Under the pieces are notes generated by a model, which was not told the DNA's origin, did not search any database, and was given only the letters and a program-made list of their open reading frames with translations. Shown here piece after piece: positions 1 to 7,758 of a stretch of 8,783 nucleotides of DNA. Position 1 is the stretch's first letter. Each line of letters begins with the position of its first letter. This stretch comes from Opitutus sp. GAS368 (GTDB lineage: Bacteria; Verrucomicrobiota; Verrucomicrobiia; Opitutales; Opitutaceae), in NCBI GenBank assembly GCA_945861235.1, contig CAMATV010000112.1:1-8783 (forward strand). Reading direction: 5' to 3'. The translations under genes were made by a program, and so were the position numbers.

Positions 1-2984
1 AGCGTGCCGGTGATCGACGTGTTATTCAAACGCGACCGGTCATACATATATCGCCGCAGCGGTTCATTGAAGACATTCGATACTTCGCAAAAAAGATTCA
101 CGCTGGGCCGGAGCTGCCACCCCAGACCCACATTGACCGACTTACGGGGGTAGCGATAGACATTGAGCGCCGGTGACGTAGCATTGGAGGTCGTGATATA
201 GTCGCCGAGATAGCTCAGGAGCACACGCGAGCTAAACGCCCGATACTTGTACGTCAGGTCGATATTCGCGACCTTCGGAATGAACCCAATGATCTCGCGG
301 GTCGTGCGATAGCCGGCACCACCGTAATTCCCGTGCGTGGTCAGCGTGGTATAGTTCGCATTGATCCCCAAACCATTGAAAGGCCGGGGCAGAAAGGTCA
401 GCTGGTGCCGGTAGCTGATTTCCCAGCCCTGGACGAATGCGGTACCAGCGTTGGTCGTCGTGAGGATACCGTAGCCGGCGTATTCCCCATTGTAACCGTT
501 TTCGGTGCCGTTTCCGACCGTGCCAGCGTCCATTCCTGCAACAATATAATCCGTGATCGTCTTGTGAAACCAGCCGACGGAGAGCAGGCCGATCGGTTTG
601 ATATAGTATTCCAGCGAGGCATCCCAATTCTTCGCATACTGGGGTTTCAGCGCCGGATTGTTGACCGTGATGGTGCGGGCGGAATCGTTCGGAGCTTCGT
701 TTGGCACTAGGTTCGTAAACGGCGGACGCCCAAAACTCGTGGACCAACTGGCATGCGCCTTTAAGTCGGGAGTGATGTCGTAGAGGAGATGGGCGCTCGG
801 AAAACTCCTCGCATAGTCGCCTTTGATCCGGCGGGAATTATTGGCGTAGTCACGTTGCGCGGAGCCTATCGGATCGGCGAGCTGTTGCGCAGCGGAACTC
901 AAAACCCGGGCCCGGACCCAGCCAAAGCTGGAAACCTCGGTGCGCTCGGCCCGGAGTCCGCCGAGCAGGCCGAGACGCCCGAACCTGGCGTGACTCATCA
1001 GATAACCGGCGGTGACTTTCTCCGAAACGTTGGCCGTGGTGGTGTATTTGCTCTGTTCGCGAAAATAGAGGTTCTCCTGCCAGAGCGCCGGATTTATCGG
1101 AGCGTCGTTCTCGAAAAAATCGGCGCTGTGCCACGTGGGGATCCGGCGCCCCGTCCTCGCCTGGTCCCAACTGAGAAAGGACGGATCGGCAGGCAGCTTG
1201 CCGGCGCCGACATAATTCCATCGGCGATTACCCCCGTCGTGCGACGAGGTCTGCGTGCGTTGCTCCAGCCCGGTCTTCAGCAGGAGCGGAAACGACGTTG
1301 CAAATTTGTATTGGGCGTTGCCGCGAAACGTCTCGATCGCCGCCGCCCGCTTGATGCGGCGGGTGTCGGCGGAAGTGATGCTGTAGTTCGCCGGATTGGT
1401 CATGTCCGGTCCCTCGGTCTGGGTGAACCGCGGATAAAGATCCGACTTGGTCCGATCAAGAATCCAACCGACGCCGGTGAGACTGTGGACAAAAGCCAGG
1501 GCTCCGTCGCCGCTGGTGAGGTTGGTGTGCGACTGCTGGTATCCCGCGTGGTAATCGAAGCTCCACTGTTGAAATTCGTGCTCGCCCCTGAAATCGGCGC
1601 CCCGCGAGCGGAGCATGAAGCCGAAGGCCGTGTTGCTGACATCGAGGCGCGACGCGGCGACTCCGGTCCCGCGCACCTGCGTGATGAAATCGGAATATCC
1701 CGGCAGGATGGCTCCCGTGCCGGTCGGCTGTCCGCCAGCCCCCAGGGTGGCGATCGTCTGCGCGGTGAAAGCCCGCACTTGGGCTTGTTCATAGGTCGGC
1801 TGCAGATGATCAGTCGATTTAACGTTAAGGGAGAACTTGCTCGATGAGGAAAGACGAAAGTCGGTCCTCACGTTCACATCCGTCTGATAGCTTTCGTGGA
1901 TGGCGTCCGAGGTGCGATAGTCGTAGGCGTAGGCCGGAGAGGCGGTGGTGTTCTGGTAGGCCGTAACACTCTGTCCAAAGCTGACCACCTTGTCCTGATA
2001 AAATGCATTGACCGCCACCCCCAGGTTGCGCTCGCCCCCGAGGACGCTGAAAACCTCATTGTAGGTACCGCTGACCATCGGTTGCACCGAACGTTCGCGC
2101 CGGGCCGGGGTATGGGCGGTGAACGCCGGCGCCCACGTGCCACCAACGTTGTAGGTGAACAGGCGTTTTTCCTTCATGCTCAGAGCTGAGCGCGTCTTAA
2201 AATTGATCGTGCCACCGAGGGAGTCCGCGCCCTTGTCCGGCGTGTGGCCCTTGATTAATTCCAGCTGGTCAAACGTGGCACTGGTGATGAATTGAGTTTG
2301 AAAGCCTCGGTCCATCGGACCGTTCGGGGGCAACGAAGCGCCATCCACGGTAATCCGGTTCATGACATTCGCCTGCCCTCGAATGGCAATGCCGCCCACC
2401 GTGCCGTCGTCACCCACCAAGCCCGCCGCCCCGGGCAGACGCATGATCAGTTCTCCTCCGCCCATGTTCGGCAGGAGGCCAAACTCGTCGATCGTCGCGA
2501 CGTGCTTCACATTCTCGGCGTTGCGCTGGGCCGTGATCGAAGCTGCAACGCCCTCGCGCTCGCCCGTGACTTTAAACGTATCGAGCCGATAGATGGGAGA
2601 GGTGAGCTCGATCCGGAGCGAGTGCAGCCCACCCGGTTGCACCTGCACTGTCTCCCGAATCGTTTCCAACCCGACGTAGGAAACCGTGACCTCGTTGGGT
2701 CCGGCCGGCAGCTCGCGCAGCATGAACCGGCCGTCTGCATCGGTCACCGTGGACACACCGCTGCGGGTGACGGCCACGCTCGCGCCCCCGAGTTGCCGGC
2801 CGGTTGCCGCGTTGGTGACGGTGCCCGTGATATTCCCGCTGGCAGCCGGTTGCGCGAGCACCGGAAACGCGAGCAGCAGTCCCACCAACATCAGGCCGAC
2901 AACGCACCGAGTCGGAGGCAGGAACGCCCAAGTGCAAACCAGGGAGAACGGGGAGATGGTGATCAACGGGGAAAAACACTTCAT
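1..2984 (-). CDS. TonB-dependent outer-membrane receptor (3' end outside window)
   Basis: Outer-membrane beta-barrel receptor for TonB/ExbBD-driven uptake of a substrate that the sequence does not reveal. One frame stays open from ATG 2984 to the left edge, about 994 codons. An in-frame TAA lies 21 nt upstream of the ATG, which fixes the start. Residues 1-44 form a long signal peptide (hydrophobic GLMLVGLLLAFPVLA, likely cut before QPAAS). Residues about 50-127 are a CarboxypepD_reg-like beta-sandwich (NITGTVTNAATGRQLGGASV, then TDADGRFMLRELPAG). A TonB-box-like stretch LDTFKVTGERE is at 134-144. The plug spans about 147-265, with IAIRGQ, TVDGASLP and IKGHTPDKGADSLGGTINF. Alternating barrel strands follow. 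The last visible residues (NVFNEPLRRYMYDRSRLNNT) resemble the penultimate part of such receptors, so probably only some 10-20 residues are missing. No lesion was found, and an A6 run at 89-94 is in frame. It is divergent from the LysR gene, its likely regulator. The family call is secure; the substrate is unknown. Confidence 0.93.
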   Translation of the reverse strand, partial: MKCFSPLITISPFSLVCTWAFLPPTRCVVGLMLVGLLLAFPVLAQPAASGNITGTVTNAATGRQLGGASVAVTRSGVSTVTDADGRFMLRELPAGPNEVTVSYVGLETIRETVQVQPGGLHSLRIELTSPIYRLDTFKVTGEREGVAASITAQRNAENVKHVATIDEFGLLPNMGGGELIMRLPGAAGLVGDDGTVGGIAIRGQANVMNRITVDGASLPPNGPMDRGFQTQFITSATFDQLELIKGHTPDKGADSLGGTINFKTRSALSMKEKRLFTYNVGGTWAPAFTAHTPARRERSVQPMVSGTYNEVFSVLGGERNLGVAVNAFYQDKVVSFGQSVTAYQNTTASPAYAYDYRTSDAIHESYQTDVNVRTDFRLSSSSKFSLNVKSTDHLQPTYEQAQVRAFTAQTIATLGAGGQPTGTGAILPGYSDFITQVRGTGVAASRLDVSNTAFGFMLRSRGADFRGEHEFQQWSFDYHAGYQQSHTNLTSGDGALAFVHSLTGVGWILDRTKSDLYPRFTQTEGPDMTNPANYSITSADTRRIKRAAAIETFRGNAQYKFATSFPLLLKTGLEQRTQTSSHDGGNRRWNYVGAGKLPADPSFLSWDQARTGRRIPTWHSADFFENDAPINPALWQENLYFREQSKYTTTANVSEKVTAGYLMSHARFGRLGLLGGLRAERTEVSSFGWVRARVLSSAAQQLADPIGSAQRDYANNSRRIKGDYARSFPSAHLLYDITPDLKAHASWSTSFGRPPFTNLVPNEAPNDSARTITVNNPALKPQYAKNWDASLEYYIKPIGLLSVGWFHKTITDYIVAGMDAGTVGNGTENGYNGEYAGYGILTTTNAGTAFVQGWEISYRHQLTFLPRPFNGLGINANYTTLTTHGNYGGAGYRTTREIIGFIPKVANIDLTYKYRAFSSRVLLSYLGDYITTSNATSPALNVYRYPRKSVNVGLGWQLRPSVNLFCEVSNVFNEPLRRYMYDRSRLNNTSITGT

Positions 2985-3084
2985 CGCTTTGAGTGGAAAA
3001 GATTACGCGGCGGGAGCTGGCGCTTTCACGAACTTTCCCTGACTATTTTCGTAACGTCGTTTACTCTTAGGCTAAAACACTCCC
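2985..3084. promoter_or_regulatory. Divergent intergenic region between receptor and LysR genes
   Basis: These 100 bp separate two outward-reading genes and must carry the promoter of each. LysR regulators commonly bind such shared regions and control both genes. An imperfect dyad GTAACGTCGTTTAC lies at 3051-3064 (arms GTAA/TTAC, 6-bp spacer), 20 bp before the LysR start. It resembles the AT-ended dyads bound by LysR proteins but does not give an exact T-N11-A. Neither gene has a clear Shine-Dalgarno sequence. No convincing -35/-10 pair could be chosen, so the regulatory role is inferred from layout. Confidence 0.45.
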
Positions 3085-4071
3085 ATGAAATCTGACCGCC
3101 ACTTCTTCAAGGAACTCCGCTTCCGCCAGCTCCGTGCGTTGGTCGAATTATCGCGCCAGAAAACCTTTTCCGCGATGGCCTCGGCACTCGGCTTGTCCGT
3201 GGTCTCCGCCTGGCGCCAAGTGCGATCGATTGAGGAGGAGTTCGGCGTCCAGCTCCTTGTGACGAACGGCCAGCAGGTGGCGCTCACCGAGGACGGACGT
3301 GCGCTCGTCGAGATGGCCCAACCGTTGGTGGAAAGCTTTCTTTCTCTCCGCGCTGTCTTCGAGGACCGACAAAGCAAAGTGCCGCGTAAACTGACCGTGG
3401 CCGCGCCGGCCGGCGTGCTCAGCGACGCCTTGCCAGAACCGGTGACAATGTTTCGCCGCAAGTTCCCCAACGTCGAACTTCGGCTCATGGATCGCCCCTC
3501 GCGGGCCGCGGCCGCCGCATTGCTGGCGGGCCAGGCCGATATCGCGATCGTGGGCCTGACGATGGCCGATGAATTACCGGCGGCTGCGGCCATTCATCCG
3601 CTCACCCGCTATCCCATTCATCTGCTCTGCAGGGCCGATCACGCCTTGGCGAATGCGAAGCGGATCACGGTCAAACAGATCACCCGGTATCCGCTCGTCC
3701 TGAGCAGCGAGGACACCTCCGACCGAGCCCAGGTCGATCTTACATTCGCGCGTGCCGGTGTGCTCGACCGACTCAACGTCGCAATCAGCGCCACCCGGCT
3801 CCCGCTCATCACCGGGTATGTGGCGCTGGGATTCGGAGTCGCCCTGCTAGCGCCCGGGATGGCATCGCCGCCGAAGGCGAAGCGCGGCCAAATGCCCATC
3901 GTCTGGCGCGACGTTAGTAATTTATTCGGCTACGAGGATCTCGTGCTCCTCCAGCGCAAAGGCCGCTTCGAGCTGCCGCACATAAAAGCCTTTCGCGAAT
4001 TGGTGGAGGCGGCGTTCAGGACGGAAGCAACGGTGCCGCGTGACACCGCTCCGTCCGCGTCGGAAAAGTGA
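3085..4071 (+). CDS. LysR-family transcriptional regulator
   Basis: Cytoplasmic DNA-binding regulator of 328 residues, close to the usual 300-330 for LysR proteins. The N-terminal winged helix-turn-helix covers about residues 12-72: FRQLRALVELSRQKTFSAMA, then ALGLSVVSAWRQVRSIEEEFG (about 34-54), then the wing VTNGQQVALTEDGRALVEMA. Residue 43, just before RQ, is Trp where many family members have Ser. From about 98 to 310 comes the periplasmic-binding-protein-like effector domain (KLTVAAPAGVLSDALPE, ELRLMDRPSRAAAAALLAGQADIAIVG, then GYVALGFGVALLAPGMA). The start ATG follows no obvious Shine-Dalgarno, but the next Met (31) would delete the first HTH helix. The gene is intact and ends in TGA. 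Its divergent position makes the TonB receptor its most likely target, with autoregulation also likely; the effector cannot be read from sequence. Family call firm, target inferred. Confidence 0.93.
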   Translation: MKSDRHFFKELRFRQLRALVELSRQKTFSAMASALGLSVVSAWRQVRSIEEEFGVQLLVTNGQQVALTEDGRALVEMAQPLVESFLSLRAVFEDRQSKVPRKLTVAAPAGVLSDALPEPVTMFRRKFPNVELRLMDRPSRAAAAALLAGQADIAIVGLTMADELPAAAAIHPLTRYPIHLLCRADHALANAKRITVKQITRYPLVLSSEDTSDRAQVDLTFARAGVLDRLNVAISATRLPLITGYVALGFGVALLAPGMASPPKAKRGQMPIVWRDVSNLFGYEDLVLLQRKGRFELPHIKAFRELVEAAFRTEATVPRDTAPSASEK

Positions 4072-4192
4072 CATCCCCTCCGACCGGAGCCATTGTCGTG
4101 TCGGTTTCCCCATCGCCATCTCGCGCTCCGTTTCTTCGTCGCAGGAATACGCACGCTTACACGCCCCCGCACGGCACCCTTCCCTCTCGCCT

Positions 4193-4417
4193 ATGGCTGC
4201 CACCGCACTATCCGAACACGAACGCGCCGCACACGCCCACCAGGCGGCCATCTTTCGGGCAATGACGCCCCAGCAACGCATCGGGTGTGCTCTGCGTATG
4301 AACGCGACCATGCGTCGCCTGCTCGCATTGGGCTTTCAAAGCCGCCATCCGGACTGGAGCGAAGCGCAGATCTGCCGCGCCGTCGCCGACCGCATCCTCT
4401 ATGCTCGAACCGGATGA
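4193..4417 (+). CDS. Small helical partner protein of the downstream nucleotidyltransferase
   Basis: A 74-residue protein with no signal peptide or membrane segment, predicted by eye to be largely helical. The readable core is MTPQQRIGCALRMNATMRRL (24-43), then a loop with HPDWSEAQICRAVADRI (52-68) and the tail LYARTG. From memory, small proteins with an 'MTPEQR...RxxHPDWSExQ' pattern are often encoded directly before nucleotidyltransferase-fold genes; I could not test this by search. The frame is also open upstream to ATG 4040 inside the LysR gene, but ATG 4193 gives the family-like N-terminus; ATG 4262 (Met24) is an alternative. The last 17 bp overlap the next gene, which implies translational coupling. 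Possible role: antitoxin or accessory subunit. Function not established. Confidence 0.7.
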   Translation: MAATALSEHERAAHAHQAAIFRAMTPQQRIGCALRMNATMRRLLALGFQSRHPDWSEAQICRAVADRILYARTG

Positions 4418-4964
4418 GCTGAGTCTCTTCGCTGTCCGCCTCGAGGCCACCGGAGCGCCCTACATGATCACCGGCGCCACTGCGGCGATTCTTTACGGAC
4501 AGCCCCGTGTCACCAACGACCTCGACGTTGTGCTCGCGCTCGACGACGCCTCGCGCGCCTGCTTGCTTCGAGCCTTCCCTGAGACAGAGTTTTACGTGCC
4601 ACCGGAATCGGTAATCCGCACCGAGCAGGCTCGGCATCAACGCGGCCATTTTAACCTCATCCACCACGAGACCGGCTACAAGGCCGTCATCTACCTCGTC
4701 GGATCCGATCCGCTCCACGCCTGGGCAATTCCTCGCCGCCGCCGTCTACGCTGGAATCCCCATCTCGAACTCGTGGTCGCCCCGCCCGAATACGTCGTGC
4801 TGCGCAAACTCGAATATTTCCGCGAAGGTCATTCCGCCAAACACCCGCTCGACATTCGTTCCATTCAGGAAACCAGCGGACTGGACGAAGCCGCCATGGC
4901 ACCCTGGCTAGAACGGTTGGATCTCACCGAATTGTGGCAGAGAGTAAAAACCGGCCAAACCTAG
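4401..4964 (+). CDS. Nucleotidyltransferase-fold protein (AbiEii/DUF6036-like)
   Basis: A 187-residue cytoplasmic protein with the minimal nucleotidyltransferase signature. After a short helix (DELSLFAVRLEATGAPYMIT) comes the Gly-containing turn GATAAILYG (25-33), then TNDLDVVLAL (38-47), giving the D40-x-D42 pair that binds metal in this superfamily. The strand where relatives usually offer a third acid reads GYKAVIYLVGSDPL (92-105); Val96 seems to sit in the Asp position, so catalysis may be impaired or altered. The C-terminal part has PPEYVVLRKLEYFREG (128-143) and HPLDIRSI (148-155), typical of AbiEii/DUF6036-type proteins. The ATG lies within the last 17 bp of the preceding small gene, so the two form a coupled pair. 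Related proteins include abortive-infection and toxin-antitoxin toxins, as well as housekeeping transferases. The gene is intact and stops at TAG. Fold call good; toxin role is only a possibility. Confidence 0.82.
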   Translation: MLEPDELSLFAVRLEATGAPYMITGATAAILYGQPRVTNDLDVVLALDDASRACLLRAFPETEFYVPPESVIRTEQARHQRGHFNLIHHETGYKAVIYLVGSDPLHAWAIPRRRRLRWNPHLELVVAPPEYVVLRKLEYFREGHSAKHPLDIRSIQETSGLDEAAMAPWLERLDLTELWQRVKTGQT

Positions 4965-5066
4965 GGAGCTGCAACTCGCGAGCCACTGGCGGAGGTGAGC
5001 GAATGGAAAACGGGCGCGCCGCTCTTGGCTCTCATTGGCGGGCTTACTCCTCGAAACGTCCGGTCG

Positions 5067-6539
5067 TCACGGCTTCACTGATTGAAACAGCTCCATGAGC
5101 TTGGCGACGATCTGACGCGAGGCCTCCTGCTCCACGCGGTTGGGGCCAAGCCACGTTTAGTAGCCACCGAGCTCATGCTGCTCGGGCGTCGGCAGGTAGA
5201 CGTAGCTGCCGTTGGCCAGCTCGATCGTGAACGTGTCCTGAAAAGGGCCCTTCCCTTTGATCTCAAGCCGGGTCTCGGTGAACGTCTCGACCGGCACCGC
5301 GGTAATCCCCAGACCACCGATGCGAAACGTCTGCATTACGATGCTCACTGTATCCGGCCAGTTCTTCGCATCCAGCGTGCGCTCGGCATACGTCACTTCG
5401 CGGATGTGAATCGGCGGGGCGCTGGCCGGACGCGCCAACAGCTCCCGGCGCGCGCTACGAGCTCGGGCGTCGGGTGACGCCTCTTCAACTCAAGCTCGGC
5501 CGCGGCGGCTTTCGGCTCTACCCCGTCGTGGCACCGCAGCGTGCGGTGCACGCGCGCCACCTCATGCGCGACGTCGTCGACCACCGCGCGCATCCGCTCC
5601 CCCAGGGCATAATTCACGCCGGGTGTTCCGCCACCGATATTGTTCACGTCGCCGCACGGGCCACAGGCCAGAATCCCAACAAGCGGCGAACGCTGCACAT
5701 CGGCTCCGATCAATTGCTGGATCGGGACGCAAAACATCGCAAAACAGTCGGCCGAGCTCTGGCCCGACGGCAGGCCGCCTACGAAGTGCAGCCAGTAGTT
5801 CGCGAGCAGCGCGAGGGGCCGGCCGTTCGTGGATTGGACTGAGATAAAATAAACTTCCGGGTTGGTCGGACCCGCCGACTTGAGCCGATCCAGATGATTT
5901 CCCTTTTTGGCACCACACGATCCTGGTCACCAAACGAATTGGTCTCGGTCTTGCCCTCCTCGAGCAGCGGGCGACGGTTGAAAAGGTGCGGCGGCACGAG
6001 AGCGGCACCCCAGCCGATGCACGCGGGCTACAGGTTGTTCAACGCCCGGCGCACCCCATCGGCAATCCGGCGCGCGAGAAATTTCTGATACTCTTCAAGC
6101 GGACCGCCCATCACCAGCGCGTTGGCGCCTCGCGCACTGGGCGCAGAATGAGTGTGGGTCGCCGACATCATCAGGTTTTCGGACGGCACGCCGGTTTCCT
6201 GCTGCACGAGACGCTTGGCTACGTCGATGACTTCGCGCGGCACGCCCACGCTGTGCACCACGGCAAACCCGCGCCGCGTCGCGCCATCATCGAGTGCGAG
6301 GCAGCGCAGGTACAAATCGTCCTGCACGTGCGTGGACGGCACCGGGGCCCAAACGCCGACCGTCGGCGCGCCGATCGCGGGCGTGATGTCGCTGGTCGCG
6401 GCTCCCGCCTTGAAGATCCGCGACGGGTCGGAGGCCTTTGGCGGCGCCTCCACGGGTTTGGCCGCGTGGGCCGCGACGGTTGCGACGACGACGCAGACGA
6501 GAGAGAGCAGAGTACGAATGTTTATCAGCGGGGGTTCAT
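5067..6539 (-). pseudogene. Neutral/alkaline ceramidase-like hydrolase, broken by three frameshifts and two stops
   Basis: Remnant of a secreted hydrolase of the neutral/alkaline non-lysosomal ceramidase family (Ceramidase_alk type), which splits N-acyl bonds of ceramides. The original start is ATG 6539, in an ATGA overlap with the stop of the amidohydrolase upstream. Adding one C to the C5 run at 6530-6534 gives MNPPLINIRTLL plus a signal peptide ending about AAHAA. Then come GAATSDITP (46-54) and the metal-site motif MMSATHTHSAP (about 124-134). TAG at 6028-6030 interrupts ALNNL-x-PACIGWG, probably a former CAG (Gln). A base is missing at the A5 run (5904-5908), before LDRLKSAGPTNPEVYFISVQ. 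CGPCGDVNNI follows. Another base is missing near 5444-5449, before ELLARPASAPPIHIREV. The last part holds VPVETFTETRLEIKGKGPF and ANGSYVYLPTPEQHELGGY, then TAA at 5157-5159 where GAA is expected, then TWLGPNRVEQEA to the old TGA at 5067. Restored length is about 491 residues, normal for the family. Unless these are sequence errors, the product is inactive. Confidence 0.85.
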
Positions 6540-7753
6540 TTGACCAGAACGCCCGTCGGGGCAACGGGTGCGATGGATCCGGCGGGTGCACCTTCACTTT
6601 GCCCGGCCGCGAGTGCGCGCGCCGATCCGCGAATCAACCGCTCGGCGTTCCCGTGGTAAAATTTTTCGAGTACCGCCGGAGGTAAATGAATGCTCTTGAG
6701 CCGCAGCCATTGGGGTTGGTAACCGCCGGGGACCATCACCATATGGTCCGTCTCGAAATATTCCAAATAGTCGCTGTAGGCTCGGGTCTGTCGTTGCCGC
6801 CACGCTTTCAAGGGGGTTTCGTTTTGCAGCGTCTTTTCGTCAGCGATCAAAAAAATGTCGGAGCCAAAAAGAATTCGGTCCTGATATTTGATAAAGAAGT
6901 CGCGGATCGCCTCGGGATGGTAGCGGTAAAAGAATCGCAAACGGGCGGAACACTCCACGGATAAATTGGGGAATTTATCCAACAACTCCGCCAATTGGTC
7001 CAAATCGCTGGTGAGACTGGCAAAGTGAGCCGCAATGAAGTCGGTCGCCGGGTGTTTCTGCAGGAGGTGGTCTCTTTGTCGGATCAGCTCTTCCCAGCCC
7101 GGCACCACCGGATGCTCATAGTATCTGGCCGTATTTCCCTGTTTGTATTGAAACGTATTATACGTGTTCGGATACCAATATTCCCGCGGATCGGCGGTAT
7201 GGATCAACACCGGCAGGCCCAGCTCACCGCACTGCGCCCAAAAGGGATCGAGACGGGGATCGTCAATCTTCAGCAGCGCTCCGGACGCGTCGCGATGATG
7301 CATGCCCAGGTTCTTCCAGATCTTGATCCCTTGCATGCCCAGCTTCGCAGCGGCTGAGAGCTCGGTCACAATCTCCTGGAAAAACGCCGGCTCTTTTGCC
7401 GCGCGACCGAAATCGACCGTACCGAAAACGTTCAGCCGCTCCGGAAACTGCCGGCGAAGTTCCAGCCACGCGCGCAGGTTGGGCTCAGACCAGCCGCCGT
7501 TGAACGGAAAACCCGCCGGATCGAACAGCAGGAGTGTGATCGCGTCGACGCCCGTCGCATCCATCACCGCGAATTGGGCCTGCAAGGCCGACGGCGTCGG
7601 CCAGGCACCGTGGGTATGGACGTCGACGATCCGATAGGAGCTTTTATACACTTCTCCCGAGTCCGCCGGCGCTGCGAGCGCACCCGGAGCCAAGGCCCAG
7701 CAAGCCATGAGCGCGCTGAGCAATCCGAGAACCCAGGAGATCGACTTTCGCAT
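6536..7753 (-). CDS. Exported amidohydrolase-family metal-dependent hydrolase
   Basis: A 405-residue TIM-barrel hydrolase of the Amidohydro_2 kind, exported by a signal peptide (residues 1-28, MRKSISWVLGLLSALMACWA, cut near ALAA). The metal site can be followed: VDVHTHG (His46, His48) on strand 1, GIKIWKNLGMHH (Lys144 or Lys147), VLIHTADP (His185), AAHFAS (His243) and LFGSDIF (Asp299). The usual C-terminal GNAERL is at 369-374, followed by about 25 Ala/Gly/Pro-rich residues. The frame is open upstream to 7999, but ATG 7753 starts exactly at the signal peptide. No Shine-Dalgarno is evident. Its TGA overlaps the ATG of the ceramidase-like gene (ATGA), and the deacetylase gene lies just upstream, so this is the middle gene of a three-gene operon. 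It is the only intact member; an A7 run at 6849-6855 is in frame. The substrate is unknown; relatives act on cyclic amides, esters and decarboxylation substrates. Confidence 0.88.
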   Translation of the reverse strand: MRKSISWVLGLLSALMACWALAPGALAAPADSGEVYKSSYRIVDVHTHGAWPTPSALQAQFAVMDATGVDAITLLLFDPAGFPFNGGWSEPNLRAWLELRRQFPERLNVFGTVDFGRAAKEPAFFQEIVTELSAAAKLGMQGIKIWKNLGMHHRDASGALLKIDDPRLDPFWAQCGELGLPVLIHTADPREYWYPNTYNTFQYKQGNTARYYEHPVVPGWEELIRQRDHLLQKHPATDFIAAHFASLTSDLDQLAELLDKFPNLSVECSARLRFFYRYHPEAIRDFFIKYQDRILFGSDIFLIADEKTLQNETPLKAWRQRQTRAYSDYLEYFETDHMVMVPGGYQPQWLRLKSIHLPPAVLEKFYHGNAERLIRGSARALAAGQSEGAPAGSIAPVAPTGVLVK

Positions 7754-7758
7754 GGCAG

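Noticed and set aside
232..2189. Several long open frames on both strands within the receptor gene
   Set aside because: They are shadows of one continuous receptor frame, with Arg/Pro/Ser-rich translations lacking any domain; such frames are common in GC-rich DNA.
4078..4089. CTCCG-AC-CGGAG hairpin after the LysR gene as a terminator
   Set aside because: The loop is only two bases and no T-run follows.
4965..5066. A bidirectional terminator between the convergent nucleotidyltransferase and ceramidase-like genes
   Set aside because: Only weak short GC-rich complementarity is visible, with no stable stem plus T-run.
5393..5842. Overlapping plus- and minus-strand frames as independent small genes
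   Set aside because: The minus frame gives ceramidase-family motifs (CGPCGDVNNI) and joins the pieces on either side; the plus frames are antisense shadows.
5904..5908. Programmed frameshifting or transcriptional slippage at the A5 run
   Set aside because: The run is shorter than known slippage sites, and further frameshifts and stops in the same gene would still block the product.
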